Assembly: GCA_031286165.1 (NCBI GenBank)
Contig: JAITUU010000032.1
Coordinates: forward strand, 33,653-97,652
Source of the DNA: Bacteroidales bacterium
GTDB taxonomy: Bacteria > Bacteroidota > Bacteroidia > Bacteroidales > UBA1715
Length of the DNA stretch: 64,000 bases
Direction: 5' to 3'
The translations under genes and the position numbers were made by a program. Each line of letters starts with the position of its first letter. The first letter of the stretch is position 1. The notes beneath the pieces are model-generated. The model was not told where the DNA came from, ran no database searches, and was given only the letters and a program-made list of their open reading frames with translations. Shown piece by piece: positions 54,302 through 62,598 of the stretch.

Positions 54302-54391
54302 TTACCCGTGTTGCAAGTGCATACAGCAGCAACGCATAGCGGTTGCTTCGGGAAATGTGTTCGTTTGTTGTGTGTGCATACGTACTATCAT
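54302..54391 (-). CDS. 29-residue leader peptide with three consecutive Cys codons
   Basis: Reads MIVRMHTQQTNTFPEATAMR, then CCCMHLQHG and stop. The Cys codons are TGC TGC TGT at 54323-54331. It starts about 20 bases after a promoter -7 box and ends about 29 bases before the attenuator hairpin. The Cys codons lie within sequence that can pair in two exclusive ways: GCAAC at 54342-54346 or GCAAC at 54310-54314 with GTTGC at 54329-54333. This is the design of ribosome-stalling attenuation by amino-acid supply. Cys-rich leader peptides controlling sulfur genes are known in actinobacteria; a Bacteroidota counterpart is inferred here. Translation is not proven. Confidence 0.6.
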   Translation of the reverse strand: MIVRMHTQQTNTFPEATAMRCCCMHLQHG

Positions 54392-54411
54392 TATTGCTCT
54401 TATTTGTTAGG

Positions 54412-54442
54412 CAAACATAGAGAAAGCCATAGCAGCATACAA
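54412..54442 (-). promoter_or_regulatory. Promoter of the leader-porin-binding-protein operon
   Basis: On the minus strand TTG, 20 bases, then TATGTTTG (54412-54419), matching TAnnTTTG. The transcript would start near 54405 and include the leader reading frame and the attenuator. The 369-base gap 54,178-54,546 is thus fully used by this leader and by the downstream terminator of the neighbouring gene. Confidence 0.6.
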
Positions 54443-54492
54443 TACCGTAAAGAGGGTATATTATAGTTGTTAGTTATTAGAATTTAGAAAAT

Positions 54493-54525
54493 AAAAAATC
54501 CCTCCTTTACAGAGAGGGATTTTTT
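54493..54525. terminator. Bidirectional terminator between the LRR gene and the porin operon
   Basis: AAAAAATCCCTC / GAGGGATTTTTT stem (54493-54504 with 54514-54525), with T runs on both strands. On the minus strand it would end the LRR gene transcript and keep it out of the porin leader. Confidence 0.8.
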
Positions 54526-54546
54526 GTAACAACTAACAACTGATAC

Positions 54547-56949
54547 TTAGTAATTAAGTTTCACGCTGCGACTTCCTTGACGGACAATATAAATGCCGTT
54601 TGTAAAGAGTGAAATGTGTTCTATGTCTGCCGCAGCAATACTTTGGTGTACGAGTGTGCCGGAAAGAGTGTAGATTTGATACACTTCACCGGAAATTAAT
54701 CCTTGAATGAGTATTTTGCCGTTTTGTGCCCATGCGTGCAGTGCTGCATTATTCGCTCCCGAAAATACCGAAAGCACTCGTGAATAGGAAAGCGTGCCGT
54801 TGTAATCGCTTTGACGCAGGCGGTAGTACGAAATTCCTGTGAGCGGCGCATAGTCGATAAGCGAATACCGGTGTGCTACGGTGGTGGTGCCTGCACCGGC
54901 AACTTCGCCTATGCTCTGAAAATTCACGCCATCGGCAGAGCGTTCTACGGAAAAGTAATCGTTATTGGTTTCGCTGTGGGTGCTCCACTGTATAGTTACA
55001 GAAACGCCACTGCGCACGGCGGTAAAGGTTGTGAGTTCCACCGGCAGCAACGAAACCGATGACACAATGCTCCACGTTTGCGTTAGCGGAGTGCTTGTGT
55101 AACTTCCTTCCCACACATACGCAGCGGTATTGTGCAGTGCAAAAGTTGCTGAGTAATCGCCTACTTCGGTAGCCGCCACAGAGCCGTTTGTGTGTATATG
55201 ATGTGCCGTGTTGTGTTCTATTCCCGTTTGCTCGTTGCCATTATATACCAAATAATCTTCTACAACTTTTGGCAGAGGTACTATTTCTTTAACCGTTCCG
55301 AAGTTTTTCCATTCGTTTGCCTGCCCTTCGGGAACTTTACTTGCAGTCTTGTAGGCATCGTACGAAGTCAAGGGAACAATCAAGGTTATGTTTTGTACAG
55401 GCACGTTTTTAAATACATTGGAACTAAGGTATTGCGGCACCGGAGAAAGATTAACTACTTGTGTGAGTCCGGTACAATTCTGAAAAATATAGGAACTATT
55501 ATATTTTGATACGTTTGCACCCAAAATAAGAGAAGTAAATCCGCTATCGCCATCAAAAGCATTTCCACCAATAGTGGTTACGCTATTGGGAATACGCAAA
55601 GTACCACTTAGTCCGCTACAATTTTGAAACGCATAATTGCCAATGCTCACAAGCGTCGATGGAAGTTTCAATTCGCCCGTCAGTCCTTTGTTGCCGCTGA
55701 ACGCAGAACTTCCTATTTCGGTAATGCCTTCGGGGAGCGAAATTGAGGTCAGTTTTTCGCAACCTTCAAAGGTACTTTCTTCAATTTTGGTAATGCCTAC
55801 GGGAATTAGCACATCGCCGGTGAGTTTTTTTGCACCGTAAAATGCTCGTTTTCCTATATTTTGCACCGAAGTTGGAATAACGAGTGTACTCGCAAGTTCG
55901 CTTGCGCCCTCAAAAGCACTTTCGCCTATGGTTGTGAGGTTTTCACTCAGCGTGAGTGAAGTGATTTTTGCATATTTAAAGGCAGATTTTCCGATACTTG
56001 TTACGCTACCCGGTATTACAAGTGCGCCGCCAAGCGTGGCAGCCGATGCCGAGTAGCCTTCAAAAGCACTGCTTCCTATGGTTTGCACGTTTTCGCCCAG
56101 CGTGAGCGAAGTAATTTTTGTATATTTAAAGGCATTGTCGCCAATTGAAATAACGCTATTGGGAATTACCAGCGCACCGGCAAGTGTAGCAGTTGATGAA
56201 GATTTCGGTTCAAAGGCACTTTTCCCTATGATTTGCACGTGTGCACCCAGCGTAAGCGAAGTAATTTTTGTGCCATAAAAGGCATTGTCGTCTATTATAA
56301 TCACATTATCCGAAATTACAAGTGCACCGGATAGTCCGGAATCATAAAATGCACTTTTTTCGATAGTGCTAACAGCAGCAGGAATGGTAATAGACGCCAA
56401 AACAGAACAGCCGTCAAAAGTACTTTCTTCTATTTTTGTAAGAGAGGCAGGCAACTGCACAGAGGTTAATTTCGAGCAATTATTAAACGCATAACTACCA
56501 ATAGAGGTAACAGTGTTGGGAATGTTAATGTTCTGCAACGATGTAGCACCGGAAAATGCACCTTTGCCAAGCGTATGTACACTACTCGAAATAGTTACCG
56601 CAGTGAGTTTCGTAAGATTATAGAAAGAATACGAACCTATGGCAGTTACGCCATCGTCAATAGACACTTTGGTAATGGCAGTATTTCCCGACCACGGTGC
56701 TTTGGTGCTGGTAGAGGAAGATGATGACGAAAAATCGTAGCTTGCTCCCACACCTGTAATCACAAGTTCGTTACCGCCATATAGGTAGGCTTTTACATCG
56801 GCGGCATTGGGCGTGCCTATAAGCCAAGGGTCGGCAGAAGTACCGGAACCGGCTATGGCGGCAACGATTGTTTGTGTAAACAATATCTGTATCACAAAAA
56901 GCGCAATGCTCAATCTGCGAACATGGCGGAGGGTAAAAATTCGTTTCAT
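54547..56949 (-). CDS. BspA-like leucine-rich repeat surface protein 1
   Basis: 800 residues. A signal peptide (LSIALFVIQILFTQTIVAA) is followed by about 18 LRR_5/BspA units (residues about 85-520) of the type GSYAFNNCSKLTSVQLPASL and IPNSVTSIG. A beta-domain of the form VYNGNEQTGIEHNTAHHIH, then a fibronectin-like segment (VSVTIQWSTHSETNNDYFSV) and a C-terminal tail (QIYTLSGTLVHQSIAAADIE ... YIVRQGSRSVKLNY) follow. The tail resembles type IX secretion signals. A binding or adhesion function is usual for this family. It is a tandem paralogue of the gene at 57,017. Confidence 0.87.
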   Translation of the reverse strand: MKRIFTLRHVRRLSIALFVIQILFTQTIVAAIAGSGTSADPWLIGTPNAADVKAYLYGGNELVITGVGASYDFSSSSSSTSTKAPWSGNTAITKVSIDDGVTAIGSYSFYNLTKLTAVTISSSVHTLGKGAFSGATSLQNINIPNTVTSIGSYAFNNCSKLTSVQLPASLTKIEESTFDGCSVLASITIPAAVSTIEKSAFYDSGLSGALVISDNVIIIDDNAFYGTKITSLTLGAHVQIIGKSAFEPKSSSTATLAGALVIPNSVISIGDNAFKYTKITSLTLGENVQTIGSSAFEGYSASAATLGGALVIPGSVTSIGKSAFKYAKITSLTLSENLTTIGESAFEGASELASTLVIPTSVQNIGKRAFYGAKKLTGDVLIPVGITKIEESTFEGCEKLTSISLPEGITEIGSSAFSGNKGLTGELKLPSTLVSIGNYAFQNCSGLSGTLRIPNSVTTIGGNAFDGDSGFTSLILGANVSKYNSSYIFQNCTGLTQVVNLSPVPQYLSSNVFKNVPVQNITLIVPLTSYDAYKTASKVPEGQANEWKNFGTVKEIVPLPKVVEDYLVYNGNEQTGIEHNTAHHIHTNGSVAATEVGDYSATFALHNTAAYVWEGSYTSTPLTQTWSIVSSVSLLPVELTTFTAVRSGVSVTIQWSTHSETNNDYFSVERSADGVNFQSIGEVAGAGTTTVAHRYSLIDYAPLTGISYYRLRQSDYNGTLSYSRVLSVFSGANNAALHAWAQNGKILIQGLISGEVYQIYTLSGTLVHQSIAAADIEHISLFTNGIYIVRQGSRSVKLNY

Positions 56950-57016
56950 AAAGCGTTGAGTATAAATGGTGTTGTTGTTTTCTTCATCTTCCCCGTAGGG
57001 GGAGGTCGGGAGGGGC

Positions 57017-59356
57017 TTAGTACTTAATTTTCGCGCTGCGATTTCCTTGCCAAAGAATATAAATAGCTTGTGCGGGAAGTGGAAGTTTTTCTATGCGTTC
57101 TTTCGCAATGCCTGAATGTACAAGCACACCCGAAAGATTGTAGATTTGATATGGCTTACCGGAAGTCAAACCTTCGATAACAATTTCATCACCGCGTATC
57201 CATGCGTGCACAAGTGCTGTTTCTTCGGAATTGTAGGAAATGCGAGTGGCTTCGCCGCTGCGCACGTGTACGGTAATACTGCCAAGCACCGGCACAAAGT
57301 TTCCGCTGGGGTGAGTGTAAATAACGGTGTGCGTTTGTCCATCGCCTTGGGTAAGTGCGGTGGTAGGCTCAAACCATGCAAATCCTTCATTCAAATACTG
57401 CGCAGCATCGGCAAGAGTGCGAGTGGAATTATCTACATTAATAACAATGTCGCTGTGCGGTTCAAATGCAATTTTAATTTGAGCAATGCTCCATGAAAGC
57501 GTGAGCGGTTCGTTGGTGTAGTTTTCCCACACATATTTGTTGCCAAGTGTGAATGTTACCGTGTATTTTCCGGCATTCACGGCACTTGTATTGCCGTCTA
57601 TGGTGCTGTAATATGCAGTATTCTGCACCGCAATTCCTGTTTGCGATTTTCCGGTGTACACCAAATCTTTGGCAACAGTAGGTTTCGCCACAATTCCTTT
57701 GATGCTTCCAAATTTACTCCATTCGTTTGTTTGTGTACTGCTCAATTTTTCCGCCACGTAGGCACTGTGTGCTTCCAATGGCACTATCAACGTTAGGTTC
57801 GATAAATCTACATTTTTAAACGCCGTAGCAGTAATGTACTGCGGCACAGGTGAAAGATTGATTACTTGTTTGAGCCCTGTGCAATCCAAGAAAATATTAC
57901 CGCTATTGAGTGAGGTAATGCTTGCAGGCAGCAACACAGAAGTCAATCCCACGCAACCGGCAAAGGCATTGCCGTTGATAGTTTCCACTTTATTGGGAAT
58001 AATAAGCGCACCTTTCAATTTTTTACAATCATTGAAGGCGTTACTGCCAATGCTCACAAGCGTAGAGGGTAAAAGTAATTTCCCCGACAATCCGCTGCAA
58101 GCGTCAAAAGCACTCGATGCAATTTCGGTGATTCCTTCGGGGAGTGAAATAGCGGTCAATCCTGCACAACCGTAAAACGTAGCGGTTTCTATTTTGCTAA
58201 TGCCGGCAGGGATTACCAGTTCGCCGGTGAGATTTTTTGCGCCGTAAAATGCTCGCTGCCCTATGCTTTGCACCGAAGTTGGAATACTAAGATTTCCCGC
58301 GAGTGCGGTTGCGCCGTCAAAGGCACTTTCGCCTATGGTCGTAAGATTTTCACTCAGCGTAAGCGAAGTGATTTTTGCATATTTAAAGGCAGATTTTCCG
58401 ATACTTGTTACACTACCCGGTATTACAAGTGCGCCGCCAAGCGTGGCAGCCGATGCCGAGTAGCCTTCAAAAGCACTGCTTCCTATGGTTTGCACGTTTT
58501 CGCCCAGCGTGAGCGAAGTAATTTTTGCATATTTAAAGGCATTGTTGCCTATGGTACGCACACTGCCGGGAATTACAAGTTCACCGCTCAGTGTGGAAGA
58601 AGAAGAAGAGCGTGGTTCAAAGGCACTTTCGCCTATGCTTTCTACACTTGTACCAAGAATTAGTTTAAAAATTTTTACATCGGCAAAGGCTTTTTTACCA
58701 ATAGAAATAACACTATTGGGAATCACGAGTTCGCCCACCAAAGCACTGCTTTCAAAGGCACTTGCGCCAATTTCGGTAACAGAATTTGGAATGGCAATAG
58801 TAGTTAAAGTCGCAGTGCCCTCAAAGGTACTTTCTTCAATTTTGCGAATGCCTGCTGGAAGCGTTATAGTGCTCAATTTGGTATTTCCGTAAAACGCACT
58901 TGCGCCAATATACGTTACCGCATTTGGAATAGTAATGGTTGCCAACGAAGACGTGCCGTAAAACGCTCCTTTTTCTATACGTTTGAGCGTTTCGGGCAAA
59001 AGCACCGAAGTGAGTTTCGTAAGATTATAGAAAGAATACGAACCTATGGCAGTTACGCCATCGTCAATAGACACTTTGGTAATGGCAGTATTTCCCGACC
59101 ACGGTGCTTTCACGGTAGGATTGGTAGAAGTGCCGGTGGTGGTAGAAAAATCATATATTGCGCCCGTTCCTTTTATTACGAGTTCGTTACCGCCATATAC
59201 GTAGGCTTTTACATCGGCGGCATTGGGCGTGCCCACCAACCATGGGTCGGCAAGCGTTCCTGCACCGGCAATGGCGGCAAAAAGAGGCTGCGCAAAAGCG
59301 ATACTCACAATGAAAAGGGCAATAGCCCGCGTGCGGAGATTGAAGATTTGTTTCAT
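57017..59356 (-). CDS. BspA-like leucine-rich repeat surface protein 2
   Basis: 779 residues from the ATG at 59356 (MKQIFNLRTRAIALFIVSIA). The architecture is that of its neighbour: signal peptide, about 18 LRR_5 units, the domain LVYTGKSQTGIAVQNTAYYS, and a secretion-type tail (PYQIYNLSGVLVHSGIAKER ... LWQGNRSAKIKY). It lacks the fibronectin-like segment and has a MBG-like VNVDNSTRTLADAAQYLNEG region instead. Several blocks are almost identical to the neighbour at the DNA level. 67 bases separate the two genes. Confidence 0.87.
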   Translation of the reverse strand: MKQIFNLRTRAIALFIVSIAFAQPLFAAIAGAGTLADPWLVGTPNAADVKAYVYGGNELVIKGTGAIYDFSTTTGTSTNPTVKAPWSGNTAITKVSIDDGVTAIGSYSFYNLTKLTSVLLPETLKRIEKGAFYGTSSLATITIPNAVTYIGASAFYGNTKLSTITLPAGIRKIEESTFEGTATLTTIAIPNSVTEIGASAFESSALVGELVIPNSVISIGKKAFADVKIFKLILGTSVESIGESAFEPRSSSSSTLSGELVIPGSVRTIGNNAFKYAKITSLTLGENVQTIGSSAFEGYSASAATLGGALVIPGSVTSIGKSAFKYAKITSLTLSENLTTIGESAFDGATALAGNLSIPTSVQSIGQRAFYGAKNLTGELVIPAGISKIETATFYGCAGLTAISLPEGITEIASSAFDACSGLSGKLLLPSTLVSIGSNAFNDCKKLKGALIIPNKVETINGNAFAGCVGLTSVLLPASITSLNSGNIFLDCTGLKQVINLSPVPQYITATAFKNVDLSNLTLIVPLEAHSAYVAEKLSSTQTNEWSKFGSIKGIVAKPTVAKDLVYTGKSQTGIAVQNTAYYSTIDGNTSAVNAGKYTVTFTLGNKYVWENYTNEPLTLSWSIAQIKIAFEPHSDIVINVDNSTRTLADAAQYLNEGFAWFEPTTALTQGDGQTHTVIYTHPSGNFVPVLGSITVHVRSGEATRISYNSEETALVHAWIRGDEIVIEGLTSGKPYQIYNLSGVLVHSGIAKERIEKLPLPAQAIYILWQGNRSAKIKY

Positions 59357-59502
59357 ACGTTGTTGTATTAGTTTTGTATGAAGCAAAAGTAGTGTGCACA
59401 ACTCCGGAAGTAAATACCGCGATAGGGGTATATTTAGTGCTTAGTTATCAGTGCTTAATGCTTAGAAAAATTCATACACCATTACTCTCTAACAACTGAT
59501 AC

Positions 59503-60195
59503 CTATTTCACTATTACACGGAGTTCTTCAAGCAATTCGCGTTGCGCCGGCGTGGTTTTGCGGCTTTCTTTGATTTTTTGAATTGCCTTCAATTTTGTTT
59601 TTTTCGAGAGAGGTGCCGTGCGCAAATAGTCTAAAATTTGCACATCGCTTTGCGGAAACAGTTCGGAAATAACCCACGCAATCGCCATAAAAGTATAGTG
59701 TTTTTCGCTTTCTGTAATTGTTTTCAAAAAATCGGCGTAGAGTTCCGTGCGCTGCTTATACATAATAAATGCCACGTAGTAAAATCGGCTCACAAACTCA
59801 TGCTCCGAATTGCGCGTGTGGCGAATTTTGGGAAACAGCAGCTCGAAAGGAAGGCGTTTTACTTTGTTGTAGGTAAAAATCGCATCTATATGCGCCCAAT
59901 TATCTACATTTGGAATAAATTCTAACACATAGTCAATCAGTGCATTATCGTCTTCAATCAGTGCCAACTTCGATGCAAAAATAAGCGAAGTGAGTTCGTA
60001 GGCATAATCGAGCGGACCTTCGGTAAGACTGTAATTTTTTATAATTTTCTCCATCGTTTTGGCATCAATACCGTAGAATTTCAACTTCGGCGAATTAATT
60101 ATTTTTTTGGCAAACGCCGCTTTTTTTTCGTTATACAATTGCTCAAAGTACGCAAGTGCTTCGTGGTAGTTTTTGAAAATTGTTTTTGCTTTCAT
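59503..60195 (-). CDS. DNA alkylation repair protein, AlkD-like
   Basis: 230 residues, made of HEAT-like helices. Family signatures are PLDYAYELTSLIFASKLALI, the NVDNWAHIDAIFTYNK segment with the conserved Trp and Asp of AlkD, and FVSRFYYVAFIMYKQRTELY. AlkD-type glycosylases remove bulky 3- and 7-alkylpurines. Some members have lost activity, so the substrate is open. Confidence 0.88.
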   Translation of the reverse strand: MKAKTIFKNYHEALAYFEQLYNEKKAAFAKKIINSPKLKFYGIDAKTMEKIIKNYSLTEGPLDYAYELTSLIFASKLALIEDDNALIDYVLEFIPNVDNWAHIDAIFTYNKVKRLPFELLFPKIRHTRNSEHEFVSRFYYVAFIMYKQRTELYADFLKTITESEKHYTFMAIAWVISELFPQSDVQILDYLRTAPLSKKTKLKAIQKIKESRKTTPAQRELLEELRVIVK

Positions 60196-60310
60196 CTGTT
60201 ATATTTTGATACTCACAAAGATATAAACTTCTTTGAGATGTGAGTACTGAGTACAGAGATTTGAAAACTGAAAATTTCTTACTTTGTAATTAAAAAAACG
60301 TAATTCATAA

Positions 60311-60340
60311 TTTGTAATTCGTAATTTAATTATATTTTTG
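60311..60340 (+). promoter_or_regulatory. Promoter of the cobalamin operon
   Basis: TTTG (60311-60314), 18 bases, then TATTTTTG (60333-60340): identical spacing to the rpsL promoter. Its -33 half lies in a run of CGTAATT repeat units. Confidence 0.7.
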
Positions 60341-60345
60341 CCCCC

Positions 60346-60600
60346 GATACATTTTGGTGCGTAGGAGTGCTTTCGCATTCTTTCGTGAAAAGGGAATCCG
60401 GTGAAAATCCGGGACTGTTTCCGCAGCTGTAAAACTCTGTTTCGATTACGAATTACGAATGAAAAATTACGAATTTGTGATTGAAAAGAACAAAACAATT
60501 ACCTCAGCCACTGAAAAATTCGTAATTCGTAATTGAATTTTCGTAATTGATTTCGGGAAGGCGTTTTGTGAAAAAGTAAGTCAGAAGACCTGCCAGAAAG
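60346..60600 (+). ncRNA. Cobalamin riboswitch upstream of btuB/btuG-like genes
   Basis: Recognised motifs in order: GGGAATCCGGTGAAAATCCGG (60392-60412), the B12 box CCGCAGCTGTAA (60421-60432), GCCACTG (60507-60513), GGGAAGGCG (60555-60563) and AAGTCAGAAGACCTGCC (60578-60594). The mature RNA would start about 6 bases after the promoter -7 box. Two insertions of CGTAATT-type sequence lengthen the peripheral arms. The riboswitch is 47 bases before the btuB-like ATG and should lower its expression when adenosylcobalamin or a related form is plentiful. Confidence 0.88.
60445..60533 (+). repeat. CGTAATT repeat insertions inside the riboswitch
   Basis: ATTACGAATTACGAAT at 60445-60460 is the perfect reverse complement of ATTCGTAATTCGTAAT at 60518-60533, so they can form a 16-base helix. 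The same repeat occurs between many other genes of the window. Confidence 0.7.
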
Positions 60601-60646
60601 TGTTAGTATAAAACGAGCGAGAAAATCGTTTTGTAATAAACAAAGA

Positions 60647-62551
60647 ATGAAGAAACATTTTTTTACTACTTTTTGCGGTGTTGTTGCACTTTGTGTTGCA
60701 CTTTTTGGGCAGCCGCAGTCGCACGTGCTCGATAGTGTAAGTGTGGTGGGCAATCGCTTTGATGCCTTCACCGGCGGCATGAAACGACAGGTGGTAGAAA
60801 GCATAAATCCTACGCAATCTGCCACGCTTTCGCTGAGCGAAATGCTTTTGCAATCTTCGCCGCTTTTGGTGCGTAGTTCGGGTGCAATCAATTCCACCAG
60901 CAGTGTGTCGCTGCGCGGAGCAGGTGCGAGCAGGTCGCACATTTCGTGGGAAGGATTTCCGATTAATTCCCTCACGGCAGGCGAAAACGATATTTCCACC
61001 GTGCCGGCGCAGGCTTTCAATTACATAGCCATTAATCACAGCGCGAGTGCCACACAATTCGGCAGCGGTTCCTTCGGCGGAGCCATAGAATTACAGAATC
61101 GCCCGGACTGGCAAAATCGCTTTTTGGCACAAGCGAGCGGCGGCATTGGAAGTTTTGGTACCTACAAAGCAGCCACCGCTATTTCCGCCGGAAATGAACA
61201 CGTGCAGTACAACGCCACATTTTTTTACAATCAGTCGGAAAATAATTTTTCCTACTTCGATTACATAGCGCAACAGGAGCGCGAGCGTAAAAATGCAGAG
61301 GTTTTCGGGTATGGCACCATGCACAATCTCCACGCACAACCTACAAAAAACACTCTTTTGCACACTTCGGCATGGTATCAGGTGAAAAATCTGAATTTGC
61401 CGGCAATCGTGGGAAGGAATCCGAATAATGCTGAAAATCAAGTAGATTCGAGTTTGCGAACAATGGTACATTTCCGCGCATTTTGGCACAAAAGCACACT
61501 TTCGCTTCGCGCGGCATACATATATGATTATTTGCGTTACACAAAAAAACTTGCCCACGAATCACCTCATTACCTTACATATAGTGTAATACAATCGAAA
61601 CGCTATTTGCAAACTGCGCAATATCGCTATTTTGCCGGCGAGCACATTACCCTAAATACCGAAGTGCAAAATTCTGTGAGTAAGGCAGAAGTGCTGAGTT
61701 ACTACGCGCCCACGCAGGAATACGCGCTGGCGGGAATTGCGGCGGCGCAGTACAAGCAGGGGAATTTTCAGAGCAATGCCTCGCTGCGCAAAGAATACAA
61801 TAGTAAATACCGCATTCCGTTTATTTTCAACATTGGAGCGCAGCAGGCAGTGTTTGCCAAACGTATGCTCCTGCGGGCAAATGTAGGCAGCAAATACCGC
61901 ACACCCACCTTCAACGATTTGTATTGGGAAGGCTGGGGAAATCCCGATTTGCAACCCGAACACGGATACAGCGCGGAAGGCGGCGTGTTCAACGAATGGC
62001 TGCGCGGCAACACCACACTCACGAGCGATGTTACAGCATTTTTTTCGTCTATCAACAATATGATACTGTGGTTGCCAAGCGGCGGCGTGTGGCATCCGCT
62101 CAATATTGCACAAACGCATTTGCGCGGTGTGGAAGCGCAAGTGAATCACTCTTACACGCATAGTGCGTGGCAGTGGCGCAATGCGCTGAGTGCTAATTAC
62201 AATTTTTCCATATTTTCCAAAATCAATACCGGCGATGATTCGCAGATGCTCAATCACGCGCTCTACTATGTGCCCAAACTGAGCGCAAATTATTCGCCGC
62301 AGATTTCGTACAAACATTTCAGCATAGGTGCCATGCTCAATGCGCAAACTGCCCGCTACTACGACCTGCGCCACCAATTAGATGCCTTTTGTACCATAGA
62401 TGCCTTTACTACCTACACCCAATCGTGGAAACTGCTGCAATGTACCGGCAGCCTTGCCTGCAAAAATATAGGAAATACCGCCTACGAACTCACTCGCTCC
62501 TACCCCATGCCGGGACGATATTGGGAAATCAATCTAAAAATAACAATATGA
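60647..62551 (+). CDS. btuB: BtuB-like TonB-dependent vitamin B12 receptor
   Basis: 634 residues, close to BtuB size. A signal peptide (KHFFTTFCGVVALCVALFG) precedes the TonB box region (VLDSVSVVGNRF) and the plug, with VSLRGAGASRSHISWEGFPI and FGSGSFGGAIEL. The barrel ends ELTRSYPMPGRYWEINLKIT with the usual terminal pattern. A cobalamin riboswitch upstream and a BtuG-like gene downstream point to corrinoid uptake rather than another ligand. Confidence 0.9.
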   Translation: MKKHFFTTFCGVVALCVALFGQPQSHVLDSVSVVGNRFDAFTGGMKRQVVESINPTQSATLSLSEMLLQSSPLLVRSSGAINSTSSVSLRGAGASRSHISWEGFPINSLTAGENDISTVPAQAFNYIAINHSASATQFGSGSFGGAIELQNRPDWQNRFLAQASGGIGSFGTYKAATAISAGNEHVQYNATFFYNQSENNFSYFDYIAQQERERKNAEVFGYGTMHNLHAQPTKNTLLHTSAWYQVKNLNLPAIVGRNPNNAENQVDSSLRTMVHFRAFWHKSTLSLRAAYIYDYLRYTKKLAHESPHYLTYSVIQSKRYLQTAQYRYFAGEHITLNTEVQNSVSKAEVLSYYAPTQEYALAGIAAAQYKQGNFQSNASLRKEYNSKYRIPFIFNIGAQQAVFAKRMLLRANVGSKYRTPTFNDLYWEGWGNPDLQPEHGYSAEGGVFNEWLRGNTTLTSDVTAFFSSINNMILWLPSGGVWHPLNIAQTHLRGVEAQVNHSYTHSAWQWRNALSANYNFSIFSKINTGDDSQMLNHALYYVPKLSANYSPQISYKHFSIGAMLNAQTARYYDLRHQLDAFCTIDAFTTYTQSWKLLQCTGSLACKNIGNTAYELTRSYPMPGRYWEINLKITI

Positions 62552-62598
62552 TAATGTGCTAATATGCCAATATAATTAACAATTAACAATTACATTTT

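Noticed and set aside
54421..54450. A 12-codon frame (MLLWLSLCLPNK) upstream of the Cys-containing leader
   Set aside because: It overlaps the promoter -7 box and would lie upstream of the predicted transcription start.
56990..57016. CCCCGTAGGGGGAGG-type hairpin between the LRR genes as a terminator
   Set aside because: The stem is short and there is no T run on the minus strand in the right place. It resembles a common filler sequence.
55600..59000. Short periodic DNA similarity in the LRR genes considered as a CRISPR array
   Set aside because: The periodicity of about 69 bases follows the 23-residue LRR units in one reading frame, so it is protein repeat structure.
60199..60498. A 99-codon minus-strand frame before btuB
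   Set aside because: It lies across the cobalamin riboswitch and CGTAATT repeats and has low-complexity content. The RNA element explains the sequence better.
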